64,000 nucleotides of DNA, taken from the NCBI GenBank assembly GCA_018333525.1, contig JAGXTF010000075.1:19763-83762 (forward strand), given 5' to 3'. Each line of letters begins with the position of its first letter. Position 1 is the first letter of the stretch. Below the pieces are notes generated by a model. It did no database searches. It was not told the DNA's origin and was given only the letters and a program-made list of their open reading frames with translations. This DNA comes from Bacteroidota bacterium (GTDB taxonomy: Bacteria > Bacteroidota > Bacteroidia > NS11-12g > UBA955). Positions 1-9,070 of this stretch are shown here, one piece after another. Made by a program: the position numbers and the translations under genes.

Positions 1-33
1 ATTCTTTGCTGAAAATCTTACAGATTTTGGCAT

Positions 34-90
34 GACCCTGTAGGGGTCACATATTGCTAGCCCCGGGTTTCAACCCGGGGCAGCAATATG
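34..90. repeat. REP-like double palindrome
   Basis: Two adjacent palindromes. The first is GACCC-TGTAG-GGGTC (34-48). The second (50-90) has a perfect 9-bp outer stem, CATATTGCT with AGCAATATG, and a perfect 9-bp inner stem, CCCCGGGTT with AACCCGGGG, around a 2-base loop. The element lies beyond the 3' end of the leftward gene ending at 209. The design resembles dispersed REP/BIME-type intergenic palindromes. Only one copy is visible here, so dispersal is inferred. The rest of 91-208 holds a T8GC/GCA8 inverted repeat (110-119 and 131-140) and no gene. Confidence 0.6.
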
Positions 91-208
91 TATTGAATGC
101 GTTTGGCGATTTTTTTTGCGCCGAAGGCAAGCAAAAAAAATGACAAACCATGAAAGAATTTATTTACGATTTTTGGATTAAAAATTTGTAACCCAATTTT
201 AGAAAATA

Positions 209-1684
209 TTACATCTTCTCGCAATCATGCGCTTTATTATCGCTCTTTTTCTTTTCCATTTCCTTGATCTTGCGATCGCGCCATTTACCCGGCAAATCGG
301 AAATGGTAATGCCCATATACACATCTGCATCGCGCAATGCACGTGTATACAGCATGCTCACAACACTGTTGGAGCCTATATAAAACCATCCCATTCTCAG
401 AGAAGCACCTGCGCGCAAACTGCGGTAATCGTATTCGAGAAAAACAGGTAATGAAAATTCAAAAAACTCACGTTCATATCGGGGTGCCAACATTACATAA
501 CTCTGATGTCTGGCATGCACGCTGTACCTGCTTCGCAAACTTTGCACCCATGTAGTATTCAGATATAAATCCGGCATGATCTGATAATCTGCCGTAAAAG
601 CAATTCTTGTTGGTAGACCGATAATTTCTTTTCGGTTTACATGTTTCATATTCGGCAATTCGTTCAGCACATTGTCTGCAACACCTACGCCGTTACCCTG
701 ATTTTGAAATTTGTTTTGATCGTTACGGATATTCCAACCAATAGTATTGTTGTTCACAATGGTGGTGTAATAAGCATCCTTATAACGAATTTTGCCAATG
801 TCTAACACACTTAAGCCCAGTTTCCAAAGGTATCTGGTGTGTTTGTCTGAATATCCTCCCTGTTGCCTGTATTCCGGTTTGTGGTATACATATGCGATTC
901 CGAAGTCCAGACCCATGCCTTTCCCATTGTTGTAATATTCTGAATAACGCACATTAGTGCCACTTAGCGTAATACTGTCGGGGCCAACCTGATGCAGGGT
1001 CATATTGTCGTATTGCAAATAATTTCCACCCATTCCCCATACTTTTTTTATGGTGGCACCAAACATCAATTCCTTCTTCCATGCCATTGGCAAACTATAG
1101 GAAACATTGGCTCCTGCACTAATCCATGCATTGGTGGAAAGTGTGGTTTTGTGTATTTGAACATTGTTATTTTTATCCCAATAAAAATATTGAAACGCAC
1201 CTCTTGCAGAGTCAAGTTCTTTATAAAAAGCATGCGCAAGATTTTCACTTAACCCGCTAATTCTCGCCAGCCCGGTTGCATCTGTTACCAATCCCAAATG
1301 CCATCTTTTGATTTTAATGGTAAATGATGGTCCGTATAACATTGCCCCCGCTGCTGCATGTTTGTTGCGGTTGTTGATGTGTTCATGCAGCCACGAAGTA
1401 TCGAACTTCGGATTGCCATTTTCATCCTTGTACTGCGGTGCCATGCCATTGTTGATGTACTTGTACGCACTATATGGCAAGTGCAGGCTCAGATAATTAT
1501 TGTTTACATTGGCCCAAATACCAACCAGATTCAAATGCCATTTGTACGGGGTATAGGCCGTTAACGCAGGATTGATTTTAGCCGCATGGATACCACTATA
1601 GTATCCATTTGCGATCGGGCCGAAATGTTGCGCGCTTAACCTGCCAGAAATAAGCAGCAACAGCCCTAAGATGATGTTCTTCAA
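209..1684 (-). CDS. DUF5723/PorP-SprF-like outer membrane barrel protein
   Basis: 491 residues with a signal peptide (about 1-18, ending RLSAQ). The mature N-terminus contains SGIHAAKINPALTAY, the pattern typical of DUF5723/PorP-SprF-type Bacteroidota outer-membrane proteins. It is followed by alternating aromatic beta-strand segments and a Lys-rich C-terminal tail (about 470-491). The start is TTG at 1684; no in-frame ATG precedes the signal peptide. The likely location is the outer membrane. PorP/SprF proteins act with T9SS-secreted or gliding proteins, but no partner lies beside this gene, so its role is unknown. Family assignment rests on motif and length only. Confidence 0.7.
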   Translation of the reverse strand: MKNIILGLLLLISGRLSAQHFGPIANGYYSGIHAAKINPALTAYTPYKWHLNLVGIWANVNNNYLSLHLPYSAYKYINNGMAPQYKDENGNPKFDTSWLHEHINNRNKHAAAGAMLYGPSFTIKIKRWHLGLVTDATGLARISGLSENLAHAFYKELDSARGAFQYFYWDKNNNVQIHKTTLSTNAWISAGANVSYSLPMAWKKELMFGATIKKVWGMGGNYLQYDNMTLHQVGPDSITLSGTNVRYSEYYNNGKGMGLDFGIAYVYHKPEYRQQGGYSDKHTRYLWKLGLSVLDIGKIRYKDAYYTTIVNNNTIGWNIRNDQNKFQNQGNGVGVADNVLNELPNMKHVNRKEIIGLPTRIAFTADYQIMPDLYLNTTWVQSLRSRYSVHARHQSYVMLAPRYEREFFEFSLPVFLEYDYRSLRAGASLRMGWFYIGSNSVVSMLYTRALRDADVYMGITISDLPGKWRDRKIKEMEKKKSDNKAHDCEKM

Positions 1685-1755
1685 TGCCGTGTTATTAATA
1701 GGAAACGAAACCCTCCAGTGGATTATTCATACAAATATATCCGTTTAAAGTCAAA

Positions 1756-2376
1756 TTACCAAGCGTAATCGCAGCTTAACGGCAGGTAAATTGGCTTTCT
1801 TACCCTATTGGGTGCGGTTTTCGGGCGATCACTTTCGTAAATATCCTTTAATAAAGGTAAAAAAATGCGATTTTTCGGTACTTTGTACAACGGGATGGTA
1901 AATTGAAATCCTATGTATGGAACAAAGCATTTTTGAATATCCCCCGGAATGTTGGGATAGGAATTGATTGGTTTGAAAAAGGGACCAAAAACAGATTTTT
2001 TTCCAATTGGTTTGTAGGTTGCAATTCTAAAATTTACAATGCTGTAATATCCTGCAGAATAATAAAATCGGGCAATCCGTTTTCTGTTTTCCAATTGTTT
2101 TATTTCGCACCATTGTGCAAACCCCGGAATTGTTTCTGTTCGCATTCCACTTTTTTGAGTTCGACCGAAAATGCTGCCTGAACTTAACTGGAGTGTAAAA
2201 TCAAAATTTACATGGGTAGAATAGAAACCAAATTTTAAATGCGAACATTGAAAATATGAGTTCTGATATTCTATCAAATTGGGGTTGAACTTGCGGTGAA
2301 TATTCTTTAATTCCGGTATAAAATCAGGATAAGCTAAGTTGGTATGAAAAAATAGAAATACTACTGCGTATTTCAT
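1756..2376 (-). CDS. hypothetical exported protein
   Basis: Not recognised. About 206 residues beginning with a short hydrophobic signal-like stretch (MKYAVVFLFFHTNLAYP). The body is rich in Tyr/Phe with alternating strands and may be a small membrane barrel or a surface protein. A second ATG three codons upstream (2385) is equally usable; the inner ATG was chosen because Met-Lys is the usual beginning of a signal peptide. It lies 71 bp downstream of nothing transcribed with it for certain, between two other leftward genes. Its continuous frame and the absence of a better competing frame make it probably real. Confidence 0.55.
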   Translation of the reverse strand: MKYAVVFLFFHTNLAYPDFIPELKNIHRKFNPNLIEYQNSYFQCSHLKFGFYSTHVNFDFTLQLSSGSIFGRTQKSGMRTETIPGFAQWCEIKQLENRKRIARFYYSAGYYSIVNFRIATYKPIGKKSVFGPFFKPINSYPNIPGDIQKCFVPYIGFQFTIPLYKVPKNRIFLPLLKDIYESDRPKTAPNRVRKPIYLPLSCDYAW

Positions 2377-2423
2377 ATCCACCATACGAAATGCTTTTCA
2401 AAATGTTACCCAATAATAGATAT

Positions 2424-4397
2424 TTAATACGCTTCTAAAGCGCGGAGTTCCAGCTCCAGCCGGCCCCATGGCAAAAAATTATCTTCCAGCGTTTTGGCCA
2501 GCGGCACGGGTGTGTCCAAACTTCCCAAACGCTTTACAGGTGCATCCAAATATTCAAAACAATTTTCAGATATCCATGAAGCAATATCAGATGCAATGCT
2601 TCCGGTAAATGTATCTTCAGTTAAAACCAATACTTTTCCGCAGGCCTGAACCACATTTTTTACGGTTTCCTTGTCCCAGGGAATTAATGTGCGCAAATCG
2701 ATAATACTTGCCTTTAAACCCATTGCCTTTGTTATTTCTAATGCTTTGTGTACCCCCCATCCGTAAGTAATGATGCAAATATCTTCACCATAATTATGTA
2801 CTGTTGCACTGCCTTCTGCAATGGTATAATAATCATCGGAAACCGGTCCGCTAACACTTCGATACAAATGTTTGTGTTCAAAAAACAACACCGGATTAGG
2901 ATCGTTTATCGCCGTGGCTAATAATCCTTTTGCATCTGCAGGATTTGATGGGAAATAAATTTTTAATCCCGGAATATGGTAAAACCAGGCTTCCGTGCTT
3001 TGACTGTGAAATGGTCCGGCCTGAACACCGGCACCTGTTGGCATTCGCACTACCACATCTGCAGGCTGTGCCCATCGATAATGGCTCTTCGCAAGATTAT
3101 TTGCAATTTGATTGAAACCACAACTCACAAAATCCGCGAATTGCATTTCCACCACAGCTTTAAAACCCTTAATTGCCAATCCATATCCGGCACCTAGAAT
3201 ACTGCTTTCTGTAATTGGGGTATTTCTCACTCTGGCTTTGCCAAATTGTTGTACAAATCCTTCGGTAATTTTAAAAACACCGCCATATTCCGCAACATCC
3301 TGTCCCATAATCACCAAATTGGAATGTAGTTCCATGCTCTGTCGCAGCCCATCACTAATGGCGTCTACCAATCTTTTTTCGGAAGTTTTGGATGTTGGAG
3401 AAATTTCTGTAGCCTGAAGCGGAGCATAAATATCGCGTAATTCTTCATTGGTGTCCGGAGTGATTTCCGGTTCTGCAAATACCGCCTCCAAATCTTCATC
3501 CATGCCAGCGAGCAATTCACTTCGAATTTGAATTTTATCAGATTCGGAAATGATATGATTTTCTAATAAATATTTTTCGAAATTTTCTACAGGATCTTTT
3601 TTCTGCCATTCCTCAAATAAATGCTGCGGAACATATTTGGTACCGCTGGCTTCTTCATGGCCACGCATGCGAAAAGTAATGCATTCCAACAAAACAGGCT
3701 CCGGATTTTCTCGAATTTCTTCTGCGATTTTTTTAATGGTTTGATAAACTTCCAGAATATTATTTCCGTCAATTTGGATAGCGCGCATTCCATATCCAAT
3801 GCCTTTATCAATAAACTGTTTACAGCGAAATTGCTCATTGCTTGGCGTAGACAATCCATATCCATTATTTTCAATTAAAAAAATAACCGGCAATTGCCAA
3901 ACAGCTGCAACATTTAATGCCTCATGGAAATCACCTTCACTTGTACCACCATCACCGCTGAAAACAAGGCTCAGTTTTTTTTCACCTTTTAAAAGGGATG
4001 CAAGACTAATTCCATTTGCAACACCGAGCATTGCACCCAGATGACTAATCATCCCCACAATGTGGTATTCATTGGTCCCGAAATGAAAGCTGCGATCTCT
4101 TCCTTTGGTAAATCCACTTTTCTTTCCCTGCCATTGCGCAAATAATTTTCGAAATGGAATTTTTCTGCCGGTAAATACACCTAAATTCCGGTGTAAAGGC
4201 AAAATGTATTCATCTTCGTGAAGCGCCATAGTGGCTCCAACTGAAATGGCCTCCTGACCAATTCCGCTGAACCATTTCCCTACTTTTCCCTGACGCAGCA
4301 GAATGAGCATTTTCTCTTCTATCAGCCTTGGATACAACAGGTTTTTGTAAATTTCTTTCAGCTCCGATTCGCTGAGGTTATGGGACTTAAAATCCAT
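2424..4397 (-). CDS. fused alpha/beta 2-oxoacid dehydrogenase E1
   Basis: 657 residues. The N-terminal half is an E1-alpha domain with the thiamine-diphosphate motif GDG (about 148-150) ending at NNGYG (about 177). The C-terminal half (from about 340) is a complete E1-beta domain (transketolase pyrimidine-binding plus C-terminal domains). The enzyme decarboxylates a 2-oxoacid (branched-chain or pyruvate) and passes the acyl group to the lipoyl E2; it is cytosolic. No E2 or E3 gene is in the window, so the substrate is undetermined. Fused E1 proteins are common in Bacteroidota. A longer TTG start at 4409 is rejected because it lies inside a perfect promoter box (4407-4414); ATG 4397 is chosen. 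Confidence 0.88.
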   Translation of the reverse strand: MDFKSHNLSESELKEIYKNLLYPRLIEEKMLILLRQGKVGKWFSGIGQEAISVGATMALHEDEYILPLHRNLGVFTGRKIPFRKLFAQWQGKKSGFTKGRDRSFHFGTNEYHIVGMISHLGAMLGVANGISLASLLKGEKKLSLVFSGDGGTSEGDFHEALNVAAVWQLPVIFLIENNGYGLSTPSNEQFRCKQFIDKGIGYGMRAIQIDGNNILEVYQTIKKIAEEIRENPEPVLLECITFRMRGHEEASGTKYVPQHLFEEWQKKDPVENFEKYLLENHIISESDKIQIRSELLAGMDEDLEAVFAEPEITPDTNEELRDIYAPLQATEISPTSKTSEKRLVDAISDGLRQSMELHSNLVIMGQDVAEYGGVFKITEGFVQQFGKARVRNTPITESSILGAGYGLAIKGFKAVVEMQFADFVSCGFNQIANNLAKSHYRWAQPADVVVRMPTGAGVQAGPFHSQSTEAWFYHIPGLKIYFPSNPADAKGLLATAINDPNPVLFFEHKHLYRSVSGPVSDDYYTIAEGSATVHNYGEDICIITYGWGVHKALEITKAMGLKASIIDLRTLIPWDKETVKNVVQACGKVLVLTEDTFTGSIASDIASWISENCFEYLDAPVKRLGSLDTPVPLAKTLEDNFLPWGRLELELRALEAY

Positions 4398-4406
4398 AAA
4401 GGGCTG

Positions 4407-4414
4407 CAAAGATA
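4407..4414 (-). promoter_or_regulatory. TAnnTTTG -7 box of the E1 gene
   Basis: TATCTTTG on the minus strand, 9 bases before ATG 4397. It fits the Bacteroidota -7 consensus and excludes the upstream TTG start. No clear -33 element was seen. The 4415-4637 spacer holds nothing else recognisable. Confidence 0.5.
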
Positions 4415-4637
4415 GGCCGGAAAATCCTTGGATACAGAATGGAATTTAATAGTGAAAACATAAAAACCGATGGAGCTCTGGTTTTTTTCTTTTAATGAAG
4501 GGTTAAATCAATTTTATATGAAGTCGAATAATTATCATATGTAAGTTGCAAAAAATGGATGAATATAAAATGAAAGCAAAATAATAACTTCAATTCATTT
4601 AACACCAATTTAACCATAATATTAAGTAGTGTAAATT

Positions 4638-5747
4638 TCAGAACGCTTCGCCAAAAGCGACATAAAACCCACTGTTTCCGTTCATTCCCCAGGCATAATC
4701 CAGGCGGAGATTTACATTTTCTTTTCTATCGATGAGAAAGCGTATTCCTGAACCCACATTACCAACAATTTCGAAAATATCATATAAATCATATTGACTT
4801 AGGGAGGGATTTGCTTCACCAATAAAGGAAGCACCACCAAAAAAAGCGATTGCCCATCGTTTGTAAATTCTGATTTTTGTTTCTTTCTGTAAGGTCAGAA
4901 ATAGGGAAGAGCGATAACGACCGGCATAGTACCCTCTAGCAGTTACATCTCCACCAAAAGCCGCCATATCAAAGGCATTGCTGCAATTGCTATAGACAGT
5001 TTTGAACTGAAAACTATTGGTAAATATCTTCCATCTGGTATTATATTTTCTGAAATCTAAAACCATATAATTGTAATTGTCCTTTGGCTTATACATATTG
5101 GTTACATGCGTAAATAAATACATGCCTTTTGTGGTGAGCAGAATATTGTCTCTTGTGTCTCTAAGTAAGGCTATACCCGGGAATCCTACAGCTTCATGAA
5201 ATTTCAACACGCGGTAAGTCCAAAAATCACCGGATAAGAAGTTGACGTTGGAATATTTAATATATCGGATTGAAGCACCTATATACCATTTCTTTTTTAT
5301 AAGGTGAAATCCAAGACATTCAGCAAACATTCTGTTTGCCGAATATTGAACTTTATCCTTTTCGGGTACAAAAGAACCTGTTCCCCAAAAATAATCCGGA
5401 AATTTAGAAAAATGCAATTTCCCCTGATAAAAATTGCGTTCGTTTTTACTAAATATATTCCAACCAATTTCATAAATAAATTGCTTGCGTTGGGTATAAT
5501 TGAATTCAACCTTGGCATTGGATGCGCGGGTATTGGAAGGATCGCCAAGCCTGAAAGTAAAAAGACAAACTGCGCCAACATAAGTTTTGGTTTCAGGTGA
5601 ATAGCCGAATGCGGGTACCGGTAACACTGAAAATTTCTTCGTTTTGCCGGAACTGCTGTCAGCATTATCTGCTAATAATTGCGGAATTTGCAAAAGCAAA
5701 AGAAACATCAAAAAACAAACTCTTTTTAAGTCCGATTTGTGTAACAT
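4638..5747 (-). CDS. BamA/TamA (Omp85)-family outer membrane protein
   Basis: 369 residues from ATG 5747: signal peptide (about 1-26), then a C-terminal Omp85-type barrel without evident POTRA repeats. The loop-6 signature appears as TARGYYAGRYRSS, matching the (V)RGY/F..G..R pattern of Omp85 barrels. The protein ends in Phe, as is usual for barrel proteins. Short POTRA-less 'BamA/TamA family' barrels are frequent in Bacteroidota, and their cargo is unknown. Longer starts at 5765 and 5807 would add residues ahead of the signal peptide and are less likely. It is divergent from the desaturase at 5938. Confidence 0.72.
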   Translation of the reverse strand: MLHKSDLKRVCFLMFLLLLQIPQLLADNADSSSGKTKKFSVLPVPAFGYSPETKTYVGAVCLFTFRLGDPSNTRASNAKVEFNYTQRKQFIYEIGWNIFSKNERNFYQGKLHFSKFPDYFWGTGSFVPEKDKVQYSANRMFAECLGFHLIKKKWYIGASIRYIKYSNVNFLSGDFWTYRVLKFHEAVGFPGIALLRDTRDNILLTTKGMYLFTHVTNMYKPKDNYNYMVLDFRKYNTRWKIFTNSFQFKTVYSNCSNAFDMAAFGGDVTARGYYAGRYRSSLFLTLQKETKIRIYKRWAIAFFGGASFIGEANPSLSQYDLYDIFEIVGNVGSGIRFLIDRKENVNLRLDYAWGMNGNSGFYVAFGEAF

Positions 5748-5912
5748 TTTTTGCAATTCTCTCATAGGTGTTGCAACAAAGGACAATATTTGGATGGGTA
5801 TTTCCAAAACTTATACACAGACGGGCACCGCATTCATGCGCATTACGCAATGTCATTGAATACGATGTGACTTTCATCACTCCCGAATTTTCCCTGTTTG
5901 CTGCTTTTAGGT

Positions 5913-5920
5913 TACCTTTG
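5913..5920 (+). promoter_or_regulatory. TAnnTTTG -7 box of the desaturase
   Basis: TACCTTTG, 17 bases before ATG 5938. A TTTG at 5897-5900 is too close to serve as a normal -33 element. Confidence 0.45.
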
Positions 5921-5937
5921 CACTTTCAAATACAAAG

Positions 5938-7008
5938 ATGACGAAAGTAACCTTCGCAAGAGCCCAAGATGAATTTTCATTGGTATTGCGCAAGAAAGTG
6001 GACGAATATTTTCGAACAAACCGTATCAAGCAGACCGGAAATCTAAAGTTGTATACCAAAACAGGTGTATTGCTTATTACTTTGATAGCCCTCTATTATG
6101 TTCTTGTTTTCCAGACACCGGCAGCTTGGCTTGCACTACCACTGTGCGCTTTGGCAGGAGTGAATCTCGCTGCTATTGGGTTTAATGTGATGCACGATGG
6201 CTGCCATGGAAGTTATTCCAGGAAACAATGGGTAAATGACCTGATGGGATATACCCTGGATGTAATGGGTGGTTGTTCGTATTTCTGGAAGGTGAAGCAC
6301 AATGTAGCTCACCACTCTTATACCAATATTGAAGGACACGATGAAGATATTGATATCAGGCCCTTTTTGCGATTAAATACACAACAGAAGAAACGCTGGT
6401 TTCACAAATACCAGCAATTCTACTGGCCTGTATTGTATTGCCTTACTTATTTCTGGTGGGTTTGCTTCCGCGATATCAAGAAATACATTGAAAGACGTGT
6501 TGCAACTACAGAAATTCCACACATGGACTTTAAACAACACGCCATATTTTGGGGTGGTAAACTATTATATTTCTGGCTGTGGTGGTATGTTCCAATCAGC
6601 TTAGTTGGCTTCGGTCCATTTATGTTGGGATATGGAATTACCCTGGCGGCAACCGGAATTACGCTGGGTGTTGTATTTCAAATGGCACATGCCATTGAAG
6701 AACTTGATTTCCCTGAACCGGATCCTCAAACACTAAAAATTGATAATGCCTGGTTCATACACCAGTTAAATACCACCGCGAATTTTGCTCCAAGATCTAA
6801 ATTCTGGGGATGGATTACCGGAGGACTCAATTTTCAGGTAGAACATCATTTGTTCCCCAGAGTAAGCCATGTTCATTATCCGAGTATTGCTCCAATAGTG
6901 CAACAGGTTTGCGCGGATTACAATGTTAGATACAATGTTCATCAGACCTTTCCTTCCGCTTTGTTTTCGCATATAAAGCATCTGAAGTTTATAGGAAGGC
7001 AACCCTGA
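5938..7008 (+). CDS. membrane fatty acid desaturase (front-end type)
   Basis: 356 residues, integral membrane di-iron desaturase. The three histidine boxes are HDGCH (86-90), HNVAHH (121-126) and QVEHH (300-304). Gln as the first residue of the third box is typical of front-end/linoleoyl-CoA-type desaturases. There is no fused cytochrome b5 domain, so electrons must come from another carrier. Hydrophobic segments lie near 45-60, 65-83, 205-225 and 228-250. It introduces a double bond into membrane-lipid or CoA-linked acyl chains; regioselectivity cannot be read from sequence. It is monocistronic, with its own -7 box and terminator. Confidence 0.9.
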   Translation: MTKVTFARAQDEFSLVLRKKVDEYFRTNRIKQTGNLKLYTKTGVLLITLIALYYVLVFQTPAAWLALPLCALAGVNLAAIGFNVMHDGCHGSYSRKQWVNDLMGYTLDVMGGCSYFWKVKHNVAHHSYTNIEGHDEDIDIRPFLRLNTQQKKRWFHKYQQFYWPVLYCLTYFWWVCFRDIKKYIERRVATTEIPHMDFKQHAIFWGGKLLYFWLWWYVPISLVGFGPFMLGYGITLAATGITLGVVFQMAHAIEELDFPEPDPQTLKIDNAWFIHQLNTTANFAPRSKFWGWITGGLNFQVEHHLFPRVSHVHYPSIAPIVQQVCADYNVRYNVHQTFPSALFSHIKHLKFIGRQP

Positions 7009-7022
7009 TTTGAAAGAACTTC

Positions 7023-7050
7023 GCCCGGTACTACTGCCGGGCTTTTTTTT
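7023..7050 (+). terminator. intrinsic terminator after the desaturase
   Basis: GCCCGG (7023-7028) pairs with CCGGGC (7037-7042), followed by eight T (7043-7050), 14 bases after the desaturase stop. Confidence 0.85.
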
Positions 7051-7185
7051 GCCCATTCTGTTCCAAAATCCTTTGTACCATTTGTATACATTGTCGGTCA
7101 GTACCGCAATACCGGTAGTGGAATCTAAAAAAAACGATTTTTTTTGCAACCATTAATCCATTGTGCGTCACTAATATGAAGCAAC

Positions 7186-7725
7186 TTGCTTGAAGATGAA
7201 GACATCATACAAGGTTGTAGGGAAAATGACCGTCGTGCCCAGCAGGAGCTGTTCCTGAGGTATGGCCGTAAAATGTTTGGCTACTGCCTCCGTTATTCCG
7301 ACAACCCCGATGATGCCAACGATCTTCTTCAGGATGGCTTTATAAAGGTCTTTGACAACATTAAAAGTTATAAGGGGGATAGTCCTCTGCAAGCCTGGAT
7401 GTCGCGCGTATTTATCAATATGGCCATCACCAGGTTTCGCAAAAGAAACGCGGGACCGCGATTTGTGGACATGGAAGACGCAGAATTTGCTGAAGATACC
7501 GAAGAGGACGTTCAAACGGAAGCCCGGGATCTGGACAAAGTGATGCAATGTTTACAACAGCTTCCCGAAAAATATCGCCTTGTACTTAACCTGTACGCCA
7601 TTGATAAATTGGGTCATAAGGAAATAGCAGAACAACTCGGAATTACCGAGGGCACTTCCAAAAGCCAACTCAGTCGCGCCAGACAAATGTTAAAAAACCT
7701 ATTGGAGAACAAAAAATCTGAATAA
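7186..7725 (+). CDS. ECF-type RNA polymerase sigma factor
   Basis: 179 residues with sigma-70 region 2 (about 8-85, including DNPDDANDLLQD) and region 4 (about 115-172, helix-turn-helix with KEIAEQLGITEGTSKSQLSRAR). It directs RNA polymerase to a specific regulon. The start is TTG at 7186: an in-frame stop lies just upstream, and the next ATG would remove part of region 2. An ATG at 7176 opens only a five-codon frame (MKQLA) overlapping this start. The gene is first in an apparent operon with a membrane-spanning barrel protein and a T9SS-secreted protein, which suggests envelope-signal control. Confidence 0.9.
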   Translation: MLEDEDIIQGCRENDRRAQQELFLRYGRKMFGYCLRYSDNPDDANDLLQDGFIKVFDNIKSYKGDSPLQAWMSRVFINMAITRFRKRNAGPRFVDMEDAEFAEDTEEDVQTEARDLDKVMQCLQQLPEKYRLVLNLYAIDKLGHKEIAEQLGITEGTSKSQLSRARQMLKNLLENKKSE

Positions 7726-7750
7726 CGAAAGATTTCATATCGATCAAGTT

Positions 7751-9067
7751 TTGGAGTCCGCCTACGCCGGTTTCGAACCCGCTTTGCCAGCTTTTGCATG
7801 GGAAGGCATCGAACACAGGCTGAATGGCCGGAAACGCAAAGTAGCCCTTCTTTGGTGGAGCGCTGCTGCTATTGTGGTGGCCACCAGTATCACCGGAATT
7901 ATCTATTGGAATCAACATACAAGTATTCCCGACACTAATAGTGCATTTCATAAAGACCAATCTTCCGGAGAAATTCAAAAGCAATCCACTGCACCCGGAA
8001 ATCAGGGAATGAACGATGCGACTGAGAATACGGAGAATCCTGCAGATTTGAATTCTGAAAATAAAAAGGACAATCGTTCTCAGAATTCAACATCCGGAAA
8101 TGCTTCCAATAAGCCAAATCCAAACACACCGGTTAGAATACAGAATGAAGACATCATCCATCCAGAAAATTTGAATCCTGATTTAAATGAAGCGGATGCC
8201 AATTCAGGTTCATATGCTGCTACTTTTAATCAATTAAACGGATTCGGTTTGCGCTATGAAAATTCAGAAGCAATGCGAGCAGAAATTCAAATTCCTGCGA
8301 GTGAATCGCACAAACTGAAATTGAATATTACGCCTCCGGATCGCGTGATGGGTGCCAGAGTGATGCTGGGATTGGGAGTAGGACAAATTGTTTCACAAAC
8401 TGGTTTTGGTGTCAATCCAAAATATAAAAATTATGTGCATGAGGAATTCCAGAAACAAATGAAAAATGGTGAAGGAATTCTGGGTGCAATGAGCTTCAGC
8501 GGAAGTGTCGGATATCGCGTAATTTCCAATCATTATTTATATACCGGAATTAATTATTACCAGCGCAGAAATTCAATAAATTTCGATTTCGATTGGCGCG
8601 TTCCGGTAACTACAAGTACAGGTGGAGAAAAGCCCGATTTGAACGGGAATTACCCAATTAAAAGTTATTTTACTTTTGTGAATCATACCAAATTTGAGGG
8701 TACAAATACCTATACAGAAATAGATATTCCACTGGGTTGGTATGCGCAATATAAAGTTGGTAAAAAATTCACCTTTATTCCTTCTGTTTCCGCCAATATT
8801 GGATTTATTTCAATCGGAAGTAATAATGTAACATTGGGGTATAAAGATTTGGATGCAATTGCACAACCCAAATCCTGGTACCGCAGTTCCATCATGCTTT
8901 TCAATGGATCTGCCGGAATTTACAGAGACTTAAATAATAAAATAAAATGGGGTATAAATGCCAATGCAAATTACACTGCTACTCCTTTGTATGATGCAGG
9001 GCAAACCCTGAGACCCCGGGCTTTCACAGGTGGTTTAACTACCCAAATAATATGGAGGCTTGACTGA
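7751..9067 (+). CDS. trans-envelope barrel protein, putative sigma regulator
   Basis: 438 residues from TTG 7751. Order: short cytoplasmic segment (1-30), one transmembrane helix (about 31-53), a low-complexity periplasmic linker rich in N/S/P/E/D (about 55-150), then an outer-membrane beta-barrel-like domain (about 190-438). This architecture is common downstream of Bacteroidota ECF sigma factors, where the cytoplasmic stub may bind the sigma factor; that role is inferred. The open frame continues upstream to CTG 7718, which overlaps the sigma stop codon and adds NNERFHIDQV, an N-terminus typical of the family. CTG initiation is therefore quite possible. The next gene follows after 3 bases. 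Confidence 0.75.
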   Translation: MESAYAGFEPALPAFAWEGIEHRLNGRKRKVALLWWSAAAIVVATSITGIIYWNQHTSIPDTNSAFHKDQSSGEIQKQSTAPGNQGMNDATENTENPADLNSENKKDNRSQNSTSGNASNKPNPNTPVRIQNEDIIHPENLNPDLNEADANSGSYAATFNQLNGFGLRYENSEAMRAEIQIPASESHKLKLNITPPDRVMGARVMLGLGVGQIVSQTGFGVNPKYKNYVHEEFQKQMKNGEGILGAMSFSGSVGYRVISNHYLYTGINYYQRRNSINFDFDWRVPVTTSTGGEKPDLNGNYPIKSYFTFVNHTKFEGTNTYTEIDIPLGWYAQYKVGKKFTFIPSVSANIGFISIGSNNVTLGYKDLDAIAQPKSWYRSSIMLFNGSAGIYRDLNNKIKWGINANANYTATPLYDAGQTLRPRAFTGGLTTQIIWRLD

Positions 9068-9070
9068 TCA

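Noticed and set aside
110..140. T8GC...GCA8 inverted repeat considered as a terminator
   Set aside because: On both strands the T-run precedes rather than follows the stem, so it cannot act as an intrinsic terminator.
7176..7193. Five-codon upstream frame MKQLA overlapping the sigma-factor TTG start
   Set aside because: Too short and without a ribosome-binding site or conservation evidence; noted only because it overlaps the start.
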